Positions 40,327 through 51,775 of a DNA stretch of 64,000 nucleotides are shown here, in pieces; the stretch's first letter is position 1, and each line of letters begins with the position of its first letter. Position numbers and translations under genes: made by a program. Source of the DNA: Haematococcus lacustris (lineage: Eukaryota > Chlorophyta > Chlorophyceae > Chlamydomonadales > Haematococcaceae). The notes beneath the pieces are model-generated. The model searched no databases, was not told where the DNA came from, and saw only the letters and a program-made list of their open reading frames with translations. The DNA lies in contig JASKMD010000016.1 in assembly GCA_030144725.1 (NCBI GenBank), forward strand, positions 2,907,567-2,971,566, read 5' to 3'.

Positions 40327-41116
40327 TGGCTCACAGACCTTTCAGAAGCTCATCGCGCTGGTGATGAAGCTAGGCGGAGAAGATTGAATGCCGGCGTCAC
40401 CCAGGCAGTCAGCGCAGCCTCGGGGGACGAGGGGTCAGGCCAGCTGGTAGCTGACCAGCTCCGCTGTTGGAAGCTGACCAAGGGCCAGGGCTAGCGGCCT
40501 GAACAATGCCCGCCGTGACACTGAGCGGTGGCTAGCACCAATCAAGCCCCACCTCCAGCACCTGGCAGCAGCAAGCTCAGCCGGCACCTCCCTGGAGGCC
40601 AACCTGAAGCACATCACCGTCACCCTGGCCACCTGGGATGCGGTGTGGGAGGTGTACCTGGACCCCAAGTGGTCATGGCAGCGGCTGAGGCTGTACGGAG
40701 CCCAGGACCGGGCGCTGGAGCAGTTCTTCAACAAGGTGAGGGTGGGTGGGTTGGAGGGAGGGTAAGGGACTGGGAGGTGGTGGGTTAGGCATGACGTTGA
40801 CTGTGCCAGCCTGTGTGCCTTGTGTGCATGGCTGCAGTTGGAGGGGGACATGGCGGAGGTGTCCATGGAGCGCCAGGGCAAGGCTGCCAAAGCCAAGCCA
40901 GCCCCACAGCCAGGCAGGTGGGTAGACAGGGACTGCAATGCAGCGCTGAACATGCAGCGCATTGGGGAGAGCAGGTAGCGCCCATTGGAGCTGTGCTACT
41001 GGCCAGAGCAGGGAGCTCTGCCAGCCAAGGGCAAGGAGTACCCTGGCCTGGGGTACAAGCGGCTGCGAGACAAGCCACCCAAGGCCCAGGAGCAGCAGCC
41101 TGCTGTGGCACAGTAG
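40327..41116 (+). pseudogene. TnpB/Fanzor-like (OrfB-type) gene remnant
   Basis: Frame 1 reads AGVTQAVSAASGDEGSGQLV then LRCWKLTKGQ, shifts near 40493, and continues SGLNNARRDTERWLAPIKPH, LKHITVTLATWDAVWEVYLD, RALEQFFNK with donor AAG|GTGAGG at 40735. Exon 2 starts at 40838 and reads LEGDMAEVSMERQGKAAKAK, then WVDRDCNAALNMQRIGESR, a stop (TAG 40976-40978), and in the same frame RPLELCYWPEQGALPAKGKE to a final stop at 41114. VDRDCNAALNM resembles the third RuvC motif (DRD.NAA.N) of TnpB/Fanzor nucleases. From memory of related algal proteins, a central segment with the other catalytic motifs appears deleted between SMERQ and GKAAKAK. A frameshift, a stop and the deletion make it non-functional. 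Confidence 0.5.
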
Positions 41117-41860
41117 TGTGCCCCCCCATTTGAGCTGTCATCAGCTTACATTAGTGCATGCAGGTCATGCCAACTCTACACAATAGCCCTCAGGGGTCAG
41201 GCAATAATGTAAGTGGTAGGCGCTCATGTGTAGGGAGCGTCTCATGTTACGTACATGTACGTACATGTAACTGTTACAAAGCCGGTGATATATAGGTGTT
41301 ACACGGCCGTGAATAGGGATCTTGATATGAATGGGGCCGTGAAGAGTCGACCTGAGCTAGATGAGTGTGTGCCCGTGAGGTGCTGTTCTTGGTATCAACA
41401 CCCCACATACCCTAAACCAGCTGGCGAGTGCCGAGCCATACAATACAAATATCAAGATTTGCAATTTTAAAGCGTGCCCCTTGAGAGGAGGCAGCGGGGG
41501 CGATAGTTACACAACATCACACTATAGCTTTTGCAACTTGGTGTCTCGCAGAAGCAGGAGGCTCACGAGTCTATCTACTTACGTTCAGCACTGTCATGAA
41601 TCCGACGATGAGTTCAACGAGGCGAGGAGAAGCAAGTCCTCTGACGCGACAGGAACGCGCTAGGTACGAGGCGCCAGACATGCAGCTTGTTGCTGCTTGT
41701 ATCCATCGCAGCCTATCATCGCGGTCTGCGTTCGCTATACCCTCAAACGCTGACTTGTCAAAGATTTTGTTGCCAGCCCCAGGTCTGCTTTACCACTGCA
41801 GGCTATGGAGCTCGATGCACTGATTGCGGTGCGGAATATCGCTAATACGCTTTGTCGTCC
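41117..41860. other. Spacer upstream of the TLDc gene
   Basis: Includes a short palindromic stretch (TTACGTACATGTACGTACAT at 41246-41265). Lower GC than the genes. The likely promoter of the plus-strand gene starting at 41861 should lie here; no clear box is seen. Confidence 0.4.
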
Positions 41861-44655
41861 ATGGGCCCCGGAGTTTTAGATGTGCGCGACTCGGTCGAGC
41901 GGGCCGACGAGCCTGCGTTGCCCCAGGCAACAGCCGGCGTACATACTGATGAGCGCCAGCGAGCACTGAATTGGCCGCAGCACGAAGATCACAGCTTGGT
42001 TTATCAGAAAGGGTCTGCTGCTGACCCAGCAAGCAGCAATCAGGCGTCTACGACATCCTGGTCCTCATCGCATTCTCCGCGTTCTTCCTTTAGCGCTTTG
42101 CGGACGGGCGCCGAGGGCAGCATCGCAGGAAGGCCCAGCAGGGCAGGCTTGCATGGCACTTGCTACAATGCCAGCCTCGGACCTCTTGTGCCACCATCTC
42201 CGCGGACTGTCCGGAGCCCCTCGCGCTTGCATCCTGCTGAGCAGGCTGGCGGGCACATGGCGCAGCAGCAAGCAGCAGGCGCGTTCAGCGCCGCAGCGTC
42301 GAGCGACGTGCTGTTCGACGCGCCCACACAGGCCGCATTCTTAGCCGTGCTGGCCCGCAGCATTCACGAGACATGTGCGGACGCATCCCCCAGGACCCCC
42401 GGCCCAGACCCAGGCTCAATTCCCAGTCCGGGGGCGGCTCCGTCTGATGCCTCAACCCGAGCCTCAGACATGGGCCTTGGGCATGAACAAGAGGAGGAGG
42501 AGGAGGAGGAGACGGCAGCAGAACCCAGGGAGCCTGACGCCCAGCAATCCGCCCCTGCCCGCCTCCAGCCTGCAGCCCCCCCCTTGTTCCCAGGCTTCTT
42601 CGGCTCTCTCGCCCGCCGCCGCCAGGCCCCCCCCTCCCTGTCCCCCCGCCCCCAACCCCCGGCCTCCTCCCACACGGCCCCCTCCCCTGTGGGGGTGGGA
42701 AAGGCAGCGGCAGAGGAGGTGTCCAAGTCCACGGAAGGGCCAGCAGGGGGGGGCCACCTGGTCAGGCCCAGGGGGGTGGCTGCTGCCCCCGCCGGCCCCA
42801 TGGACTCCCCCCTGGCCTCCCCCCTGGCCTCCCCTGCTGCTCCCGGCCCCCCTGCTGCCGACCTGGCACCAGGCCCTGGGCACAAGCTACCACCCCCGCC
42901 CGCCTACCCGGCCCTGCTGCGCTTGCTGGAGGAGCACAAGCGGGGCAGGGGGGGAGGGGGGGAGGGGGGGAGGGTAGCTGGGGAGGGGAGCCTGGCTGAG
43001 GGTCAGGTGTTGGCGCCGCATGTGCAGTTCAGGCTGCTGTTCAGCAGCAGCAGGGACGGCTTCAGTGCCAGCAGGTGGGGCCTGGCTGCCTGGGAGTGTG
43101 ACGCCCCCTCCCCCTGGGTGTGACACCGGTGTGCAGGGAGGGCCTGTTCAGGCAAGGGTGGGGGGTGAGGGCAGGAGGGGTCAGGGTGGGGGGTGGCTGA
43201 GGGAGTGAGGGGCCTGGAGGCCTCTAGTGGTGGTGCTGCAGCGCAGCCTGCTGGCTATGGGCCTGGCTGCAGGGGGCAGCAGCAGGGGGGCCACAGGGCA
43301 GTGGGTCCCCAACATGAATGGGGCAGGGGGGCAGGGCAGGGCAGGGCAGGGCAGGGTGGGCAGGGCAGAGGGGGCAGGGCAGGCAGGGGGTGAGGGCTGG
43401 GGACTGGAGGCAGAAGGTGGGTCAGGAAGGTCAGCTATGACTCAGGTCAGTATAGAGTGTAGTGGCCCACATGCCCATCACCCATCATCCAAACCCTGAG
43501 GCCCAGTGCATGCTTGCATGCTTGCATGCTGCAGCTTCCATGCCGCCATGGCAGGCCATGCGGGTCCAACCCTGGTGGTGTACCGGGAGGGGGGGGCGGC
43601 GGGGCCGGCCCCCTTGGCTGGGTACACCACCCGGGGCTGGGCGCTGCCGCCAGGGGAAGCTGGGCAGGAGCAGCAGGACAACCGCTTCATAAGGGTGAGG
43701 GGCCCAGGGGGGGTGGGGGGTGGGGGTGGGAAGGGCGGTGGCCACACAGGCAAAGGGGGCAGGTGCGCGTGATGCTTGTGATGAGAGGGGCAAGGCCACG
43801 GCAAGAGAGAAGGTAAAGCACCAGGGGGTGGCAGCAGGCGGCGAGGGAAGGGGCGGCTGAGGGTGAGGGGTGGTGGAGGGAATGGCAGAGGGTGAGGGGA
43901 GGGAGGCAGGCAGGCAGGCAGGCAGGCAGTGGCCAGGCGTCTTGTGTGGATGTGGATGCAGGACGACTACGCGTTCCTGTGCAAGCTGCACACTGAAGAG
44001 TCGCGCCAGATGGAGTTCTGGTAAGAGGCGGCGGGGGGGAGCGGCCGCTGGGGCAGGGCGGGTGGGGTGGGGTGGGGTGGGGTGGGGTGGGTGGGGGTTG
44101 GGTGGGTTGGGTGGGTGGGGTGGTGGGAGGAGGGAGGAGGGAGGGTGGCCTACAGGCTGCCTTGCCTGGCCCCCCTCCTCCGTGTCCTGCCTGGTGCTGA
44201 AAGGGGCGGGTGGGCGGGCGGTGTTAAGGAGGGCTGTGAGGTGCAGACCGGGGAGGGGGAGGGGGAGCCAGGCTAGCTGTTGCTTTCCCCCTTCTATAGC
44301 CTCCAAACGCTTCGCCTGCTTCGCTTGCTCTGGGCCCTGTGAGGCTGCTGCTCCACACCCCTCACACCCCTCACACCCCTCACACCCCTCTCACACCCCC
44401 CCACCCCTCACCCCCCTCACCCCCTTCACCCGCCTCAACCCCCACACCCCTCACCCTACCCCCCCCCCACACCTCCAACCATTGTCCCTGTGTCCTGGTG
44501 CTGCCCCAGGCCTGTGCTGCCGCAGGCCGCTGACACAGCCCTGCTGCGGGCTAAGAATTTTGGGCCGGCCTTTGGGCGTGGCCCTGACCTGGCCTTGCTC
44601 AACGTGTTCAACCCCCGGTTCGCAGCGCATGCATGGAGCAGCTATGCCCATGCAG
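41861..44655 (+). CDS. TLDc-domain protein, exons 1-5 (N-terminal part of a giant gene)
   Basis: ATG 41861 (MGPGVLDVRDSVERADEPAL). Exons 41861-43074, 43535-43694, 43962-44020, 44300-44338 and 44510-44655 join in phase at every junction. About 390 residues of Pro/Ser/Gln-rich, partly acidic sequence precede a TLDc domain split over exons 1-5: VQFRLLFSSSRDGFSAS|FHA, GPTLVVYRE...LAGYTTRGW, DDYAFLCKLHTEE, LQTLRLLRLLWALPVLPQA and NFGPAFGRGPDLALLNVFNP, ending HAWSSYAHAG. TLDc domains are known from oxidation-resistance and V-ATPase-interacting proteins (OXR1/NCOA7 type), so a role in stress response or V-ATPase control is possible but unproven. The protein continues downstream at 44955. Confidence 0.7.
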
Positions 44656-44954
44656 GTGGGGCCCATGAAGGGTCAAGGGGGGGTGCCAGGGGGGGCTAGG
44701 GGGTGTGGGGGGGTGGCAGCAGCAGGGCAGGGGTGGGGTCAGAGGCCAGAGGCTGGGGCTGTAGGTTGGGGGCTGTTTGTGCCCAGTCAGGCAAGGTGTG
44801 AGATGTGAGGTGTGAGGTGTGAATCAGTGTGACATGTAGAGTTTTTCACAGCACCCCCCCTCCCCCTCCACCACCTCCACCCCACCCCCTCACCTCATGC
44901 CCCCCCAGCTGGGCTGCTCCCCTCTCAAGCGCTGCCCCCCCCCCCCCCTTGCAG

Positions 44955-45735
44955 GCGCACCCCCCCTGCTGCTCAAGGCCCACCCACCCCCCTCACCGCC
45001 ACCCAGAGCCTTGGCTGCCGCCCGACCTGACCCCCCACCTAGGGGTCCCCTGTCAGGGCTGGGGCCGACAGCAGGGGCCCCCCGCCCCTCCCGCTGCTCC
45101 TTAGAGAGTAGCGGCCCCATGGCCCAGGCTGCCCACCACCAGGCCGCCAAGCTGCATGGCGGCTTGCATGGCGGCTTGCATGGGGGCTTGCATGGGGCTG
45201 TGGCGAGTCAGGGGCGGGCAGCTGGCACGCTTGCGCCTGCCCCCCCCGCCCCCCACCCCCCCAATGGCAACAGCAGGAGCAGCAGCAGCATCAGCAGTGG
45301 TGGTGGTGGGCTAGGCCGATCACTCATACTCACACCCAGGGGGTTGGTCGTGTCTCCTCACTCTTCACCCCGCACCTCTCACTCTTTGGAGGGCAGCGGA
45401 GGGGGCGGAGGAGGCAGCGGAGGGGGCGGGAGGGAGAGGGGGGAGGGAAATGGAGGGCAGGGGCTGGTGCAGGGTCAGGGGTCCCCCCTGCCTGTGTTGG
45501 AGGTGTATGCAGTGCTGCTGCCCCCCCCGGGCCTCCTGCCCACCCTCCACAGCTCCCAACCTCCCTCCTTCACTGGCCCCATCCCAGCTTCCACCCAGCT
45601 TCCGCCCAGCTTCCACCCAGCTTCTGGCCAGCTTCCACCCAGCCTGCAGCTGCCTCTGCAAAAGCAGCAGGAGCAGGAGCGGGAGGGGGCAGCTGTTCTA
45701 GCTATGTCCCGGGTGCAGAGCTTGATGAAGCACGC

Positions 45736-45785
<50 letters not shown>

Positions 45786-47789
45786 CTCGACAGCAGGAGC
45801 CATTCCAGGGGGAAGGTGCAGCTGCGTTGGCCATGGCTCGTGTGCGAAGTTTAGTGAAGCATGCACACCTACCTCAGCCTCAGCCCCAGCAGCAGCAGCA
45901 GCTGGGAGGCCTAATGACATCTGCTGCAGTCACTGGTGCTGCTCGGCCTGCCACGTCCCCCCTCCACCGCCCTCTGGCTGCTGCCCTGCCCCCCACCCCC
46001 CCTCCCCCCGGCGCCAGCAGCAGCATCTGCCCCCCCTCCCCCTCCCCCCTCCCCCCTCCCCCCTGGCCCGGGCTCCTCAGCAGCTTCATAATAATCTCAG
46101 TCCAGCAGCGGCAGTAGCTGCTGCCATGAAGGCAGGGGGGGGCAAGGCGCGCATCAGCCCAGGCCTTACATCAGGTGGGGTTGCCAGAGGAGGGGCAGGG
46201 GAGGCAGCAGCAGCCCCAGCCCCAGCCCCAGCCCCAGCCCCAGCCCCAGCCCCAGCCCCAGCCCCAGCCCCAGCCCCAGCCCCAGCCCCAGCCCCAGCCC
46301 CAGCAGCCCCAGCAGCAGCAGCACAGGGGTGTGGGTCAGGAGCGGGAGGGGTGCCTGGAGGGGGCATGAGGAGGGGCAGGGGGCAAGAGACGGCACCAGC
46401 TGCTGGCCAGGCAGACATCCTGGGCTGGGGTAGGCACGCAAAAGCATCCCAACCGCCCCAACTGCCCCAACCTCACCAACCAACTCCCTCCAGAGCCCAG
46501 CAGCAGCAGCAAGGGCGAGGGGCGGTCGGTCTGTTGGGCACCACCTCCCTTTCCCCTGCCGCTGCTGCTTCTGCCAGCCTCTCCAAGTCCAACCACCAAC
46601 CGCCACACCAGCCACGACCGTCACAACTGCCACAACCGCCACAACCGCCCGGGCTCAGGGCTCTGCTGCTGAAAGGGCAGCAAGCAAGCACAGACAAGGC
46701 TGGGCTGAGTCAGGGTCCTCAACAGCCTTCAAAGCCAAGGGCAGGGCCGGGGCCAGTGACTGCTGCTGGGCAGCTTGCCACCCCCCCCCTCCCCTACCCC
46801 CTCACCACCCGCCCCCCCACCCACTCTCCCCACACCACCCTCACCGTCACCCCCCTGACGCTGAGTCGGCAGCCCCCCCCCTCCGTTGCTGCTGACACCA
46901 GGCAGCTGGGTCAGGGGGGGGTGAGGCAGGGCTCCCCCCCTGCTGCTGCTGTGGGGGCGTCCGGGAGGGGGCCAGCAGCAGGGGCGAGGTCATGGACAGG
47001 GGGCCCCCCACATCGGCTGCCCCCACCCCCCACAGTTGGGCAGGGCACAGGGACGGTGGGGGCACGGGCAGGGGGTGCCCTCCCCTCCCCCTCCTCCCTG
47101 AACTCCCTGAACACCCTTCGGGTCAGCAGCAGAGCAGGCAGGAGCGCACAGGCCCCTCGCCCCAGCCATGTCACACCTCACGGGCCAGGCGGAAGCTGCT
47201 CAGCAGCTGCCGGGCGGGCAGGGGAGGAGGTGTTGCCTGGCACTTGCCTGCGTTTAGTCGCCACTGCTCCCTCCACGCCAGTTGCGGCAGGTGGGGGGTT
47301 CAAGTCCTTGGACGGACGCAGCCTGCAGCGCTCTTTGGCCGCTCAACTGCAGGCGATGAGGGGCAGCGGGGGGAGCCACCCCACCGCCCTTCCCCGGAGC
47401 AGTGAGGGGCAAGGGGGGCGAGCAGGCCGGGGAGGGAGCGCTGGGCTGGCCGCTGGTACTCAGGGTGGGGGGGCGGTTAGGGTGGGGGGGCAAGCCGGGC
47501 CCCTGCTGCTGCCTGGCCCTGCTGCTCCCCCTCCCCTCAATCAGGCGGCTAGGGGGGTGGGGGGGGTGCCGCCAAAGCCCCCCACCTACCCCCCCCCTGC
47601 CACAGTGGCCACAGGCTATGATCTGCGCAGCCTGCGCTCTGTGTCTCACTCTGCCACTTTCAACCGCCCCAACCGCCCCAACCAACTAACCAACCGCCCC
47701 AGCACCAGGGCTGTGGTTACAGGCAGGGTGAAGAAGCTGGGGGCGCGAGGGGGGGTGGGGTACATCTCCAGGGTAGCAGCAGCAGCAGG

Positions 47790-47837
<48 letters not shown>

Positions 47838-48694
47838 GGGGAGGGGGCTGGCTATGAGGGGGCAGGGGCCAGGCTCTGGGCTGCCCGCCCCCAGCCCCCC
47901 CCCTGGCTTGCATGGCAGTGGGGGGTGGGCCAGCCAGCTCCCCACCCCTGCCCCCCCCACTGCTGCCGCCCCCCCCTCTCCCTTCCTCACCCCTGAACCC
48001 CATGGGGGGCTGAGCACACTCGCTGCCGCCTTGCATGGCCTGCCTACCCCAGCCCCTGTGGGCCCCCCCCCCTCTGGTCCCTCTCCCCGACCACCCCACA
48101 CCCTACCCCCCCCCGGCCACTGTGGCCACAGGCTATGACCTCAGCCGCCTGGCCAGCAGGGGCTCAGAGCGGCTGGGCTCCAGTCAGGGCAGCCATGACC
48201 TCAGCCAGCAGCCCAGCCGGGCCCTGGGGCAGGCCCTGGTGCTGGGGGTGGCAGCAGGCAGCAGCGGCGCCCTCCTGACCCCCCTCTCCCCCCCTGCTGC
48301 TGCTCCTGCTGCTGTCGGCACCCAGAGCCATCTCCCCCTGGCAGTTCAGAGGTCCAGCAGCAGCAGCAACCAACACCACCCGCATCTTTCTTTCTCTCCA
48401 ACCACTTCAACCGCCTTAACTGCCCGCATGGAGAGTGGCAGTTGTGGACCCCCTGGGGAGGTGGCCCAGGCTGGGGCCAGGGTACCCAGCGAGACCCCCC
48501 TGCTGACGTCCCCCGCCGGCCTGCCTGCCTACCCCCCCCCAGCCACTGTGGCCACCGGCTATGACCTCAGCGGCCTGACCTCCACCCGCGCCCCCCCGCC
48601 CTCCCCCCACCGCCCTGACCCAGGCGCCCCCCCCCCTGAGCCCAGCAGCTCCGGCGGCAGTGAGGCGGGTGGGCAGGGTGGGCAGGGTGGTGAA

Positions 48695-48735
<41 letters not shown>

Positions 48736-48919
48736 GTCAGGGGCTGGGGGGGGTCGTGCAGCCAAGGATGGAGCGGGGCTGGCAGCAGGTCTGACACAGG
48801 AGCAGCAGCCTCTGCAGCAGCAGCAGAAGGGGGAGGGGGAGGGGGAGGGGGCGGCTGCGTTGGCTATGGCCCGGGTGCAAAGCTTAGTGAAGCATGCAAA
48901 CCTGCAGCAGACCCAAACC

Positions 48920-48956
<37 letters not shown>

Positions 48957-49093
48957 CTGGGGCTGGGGCGAGGGCTGGTGGGGGGGGGGTGGGAGGGCTG
49001 CCTCCCCCTCAAGGGTCAGGGGGCCTCAGTGAGAGGAGTCAGGCAGGAGGGAAGCTGCTGTCGCCTGCCCGGTCAGCTGCCCATGCCCCCACC

Positions 49094-49140
<47 letters not shown>

Positions 49141-49897
49141 CTCCCCCCCCGCCCCCTCTGGCGCATGGAGGGTGGGGGCTAAGAGGCAGGCGAGTGCGGC
49201 GGCGGCTATGGCTGCAGCGATGGCTGCTGCTGTGCAAGCGCCTCCCCCACTACCCCTCCATCATAACAGCGCTAGCCATCCACTACCAAAGCAGCAACTG
49301 GGGAATGCCACGCTTTCAACCACCTCAACCACCCCAACCACCTCAACCTCCCTGGTTCCATCAAATGGGCGCTCCCTAGCAGCAGCAGGTGGCAGCCCCC
49401 CCTCCTCCCCCCCTACTGCCACGACGGCTGCTGCTGCTGCTGCTGCTGCCCCTCCAAGCCCCCCGGGCCAGTCCAGCATGGGGCATGCGAGCAGAAGCTG
49501 GCCAGCAGCTACTACTCGGCTACAGAGTGATGAGATGCTGCCAGAGGTGCGCGAGGCGTCTGCCCTGCATCGCCTCCCCCCTATGACAACCTTTCTGAGG
49601 CAAACCCCTTCTGGGTCCCTGGCAATATGCAGCAGCAGGTCAGGCAGCATGGCGGCAGTTGGGGCGGCAGGTGGGGCGGTTAGCGGTACAGTTGGAAAAT
49701 CTGTTGGGACGGATGGTCAGGTGGAAAACCTGACGCCAGATTTGGTTGGGAGCGAAAGTGGCGAGGTGCGTCAACTGCAGAGGGGTGAAGCGCAGGGGGA
49801 GGGGGAAGGGGCGGCTGCGTTGGCTATGGCCCGGGTGCAAAGCTTAGTGAAGCATGCACACAAGCAGCAGACCCAAACCCAGCAGCAGCAGCAGCCC

Positions 49898-49928
<31 letters not shown>

Positions 49929-50043
49929 TTAAGCCCCAGCAGCAGCAGCCTCAACAGAAGGAGCGGAAGGAGGAGGGGGAGGAGGAGGGTGCTGCTGCGT
50001 TGGCGATGGCCCGAGTGCAAAGCTTGACAAAGCATGCACAGCC

Positions 50044-50086
<43 letters not shown>

Positions 50087-50714
50087 CAGCAGCAGCAGGA
50101 GGAAGAGGGGGAGGGTGCAGCCGCCCTGGCCATGGCCCGCGTGCAAAGCTTGATGCGGCACGCAGACCAGCACCAGCCTCTGCCCCAGCAACAGCAGGGG
50201 CTGCAGCCGGCTATGCAGCAGCAGCAGCAGCAGCAGCAGGAGGATGTACCCAGTCTTGTGGCACCGCTCCACGGTAGTGCTGGTGCACTCCACAGGTCTG
50301 GCAGCAGCAGCAGGGACAGCAGCAGGGGCAGCAGCAGGGGCAGCAGCAGGGGCAGCAGCAGGGGGGGGCAGCCAGCCATCCCTGCCCATCAGGACAGCTC
50401 TGCCTGCCCCCCCTGCCCCTACCCCCCCTCAGCCGCCGCCCCACTCCACCCCACTGCCATGCACCGCCCCACCTCCCCTACAGCGTCCAAGGGGCTCAGG
50501 GTCCTGCCCTCCCCCCCTGCTGCTGTCCCAGCCAGCATGCAGCCCCATGACATCATCAGGGGGGCCCAGCCCCCCCTGGGTCAGGCCCCCCCTGGCCGCC
50601 CTGGCCATGAGGGTCGCCCCCTGCCCCCCTCGGTCCCCCTGCCGCCCCCCACCCAGCTGCCCCCCACCCTTGCCCCTGTCCAGTCCAGTTCCCTGCTTGA
50701 AGCACCCCCCCCTG
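44955..50714 (+). CDS. TLDc gene, exon 6: disordered region with two novel repeat motifs
   Basis: Acceptor TTGCAG|GC at 44955 continues in phase from exon 5; donor CCTG|GTGAGG ends it at 50714. Coding runs in frame 2 to about 46.05 kb, frame 1 from there to about 48.07 kb, and frame 2 again to 50714. Both switches lie in C-runs and are compensated, and repeat motifs stay intact across them, so they look like homopolymer errors rather than decay. Contents: polyQ and polyA tracts, a (PA)n tract from (GCCCCA)n at 46210-46303, six copies of a GAAALAMARVQSLVKHA motif, three copies of YPPPATVATGYDL, and Pro-rich sequence. No enzyme domain is seen. Hidden introns are possible. Confidence 0.55.
46210..46303. 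repeat. (GCCCCA)n hexanucleotide repeat coding (Ala-Pro)n
   Basis: About 15 perfect hexamers inside exon 6 of the TLDc gene. Confidence 0.95.
47587..48568 (+). repeat. Three copies of the YPPPATVATGYDL motif
   Basis: 47587-47625 (frame 1), 48104-48142 and 48530-48568 (frame 2). The thirteen residues are identical in all three, while codons differ at third positions (GAT/GAC, CTG/CTC, ACA/ACT, CCT/CCG/CCA). Flanking residues are R/S-rich (DLRSL, DLSRL, DLSGL). Confidence 0.9.
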
Positions 50715-51775
50715 GTGAGGTCTGGTCCTTGGCCCCTTTCCCCCTGCTGCTGCCTTGCTGTTGCCGCTGCTGCTGCTGCTTCTGCCTGGCTGCTGCTGCT
50801 GCTGCCGCTGCTGCCTCAACCATCTTCAGGGTGGGGTGGGGGGCAGGGCAAGCCAGGGTGGCTGCTGCTGCTGCTGCCCCTGCCACTGCTGGTGCCCCTG
50901 CCCCTGCTGCTGCTGCCCCTGCTGCCCCTGCCCCTGCTGCTGCCCCTGCTGCCCCTGCCCCTGCTGCTGCCCCTGCTGCCCCTGCCCCTGCTGCTGCCCC
51001 TGCTGCTGCCCCTGCCCCTGCTGCCCCTGCTGCTGCTGCCCCTGCTGCTGCCCCTGCCCCTGCTGCCCCTGCTGCTGCTGCCCCTGCTGCTGCCCCTGCC
51101 CCTGCTGCCCCTGCTGCTGCTGCCCCTGCTGCTGCCCCTGCCCCTGCTGCCCCTGCTGCTGCTGCCCCTGCTGCTGCCCCTGCCCCTGCTGCCCCTGCTG
51201 CTGCTGCCCCTGCTGCTGCCCCTGCCCCTGCTGCCCCTGCTGCTGCTGCCCCTGCTGCTGCTGCCCCTGCTGCTGCTGCCCCTGCTGCTGCCCCTGCTGC
51301 TGCCCCTGCCCCTGCTGCCCCTGCTGCCCCTGCCCCTGCTGCTGCCCCTGCTGCTGCCCCTGCCACTGCTGGTGCCCCTGCCCCTGCTGCCCCTGCTGCT
51401 GCTGCCCCTGCTGCTGCTGCCCCTGCTGCTGCTGCCCCTGCTGCTGCTGCCCCTGCTGCTGCTGCCCCTGCTGCTGCTGCCCCTGCTGCTGCCCCTGCTG
51501 CTGCCCCTGCCCCTGCTGCCCCTGCTGCCCCTGCCCCTGCTGCTGCCCCTGCTGCTGCCCCTGCCACTGCTGGTGCCCCTGCCCCTGCTGCCCCTGCCCC
51601 TGCTGCCCCTGCTCCTGCTGCCCCTGCTGCTGCCCCTGCCCCTGCTGCCCCTGCTGCTGCTGCCCCTGCTGCTGCTGCCCCTGCTGCTGCTGCCCCTGCT
51701 GCTGCTGCCCCTGCTGCTGCTGCCCCTGCTGCTGCCGCCTTCATCTTCTCCTCCCCCCCTCCCGCACCCCTGCAG
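50715..51775 (+). repeat. Intron filled by a (CCCCTGCTG)-type minisatellite
   Basis: Donor CTG|GTGAGGTC and acceptor CCCCTGCAG|GA join exon 6 to exon 7 in phase (G|GA). Between them about 880 bp (50860-51740) consist of CCCCTGCTG, CTGCTG and CCCCTG units with three larger repeats containing CCACTGCTGGTG. All three plus-strand frames are open through it, giving artificial Ala/Pro, Leu/Pro or Cys/Pro chains. A pyrimidine-rich array ending at the acceptor reads more naturally as an expanded intron. Confidence 0.75.

Larger units (their letters stand above)
45683..50164 (+). repeat. Six dispersed copies of an 18-residue motif (E-G-AAALAMARVQSLVKHA)
   Basis: Copies at 45683-45737, 45812-45865, 48845-48898, 49805-49858, 49985-50038 and 50111-50164, all in the same frame (2). 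Variants: GAAVLAMSRVQSLMKHA, GAAALAMARVRSLVKHA, ...SLVKHA, ...SLTKHA, ...SLMRHA. Each is preceded by Glu/Gly-rich sequence and followed by polyQ. The motif is predicted amphipathic-helical with basic residues on one side, which would suit calmodulin or membrane binding; that is a guess. Confidence 0.85.

Noticed and set aside
44829..45104. Alternative exon start at the CACAG near 44850 for the TLDc gene
   Set aside because: That acceptor leads to a frame with a stop at about 45104, while the acceptor at 44955 joins exon 5 in phase to the long motif-bearing frame.
50755..51770. Long plus-strand frame of Cys/Pro (CCCPCC) or Leu/Pro repeats
   Set aside because: Produced by the CCCCTGCTG array in any frame; the flanking exons splice in phase across it.
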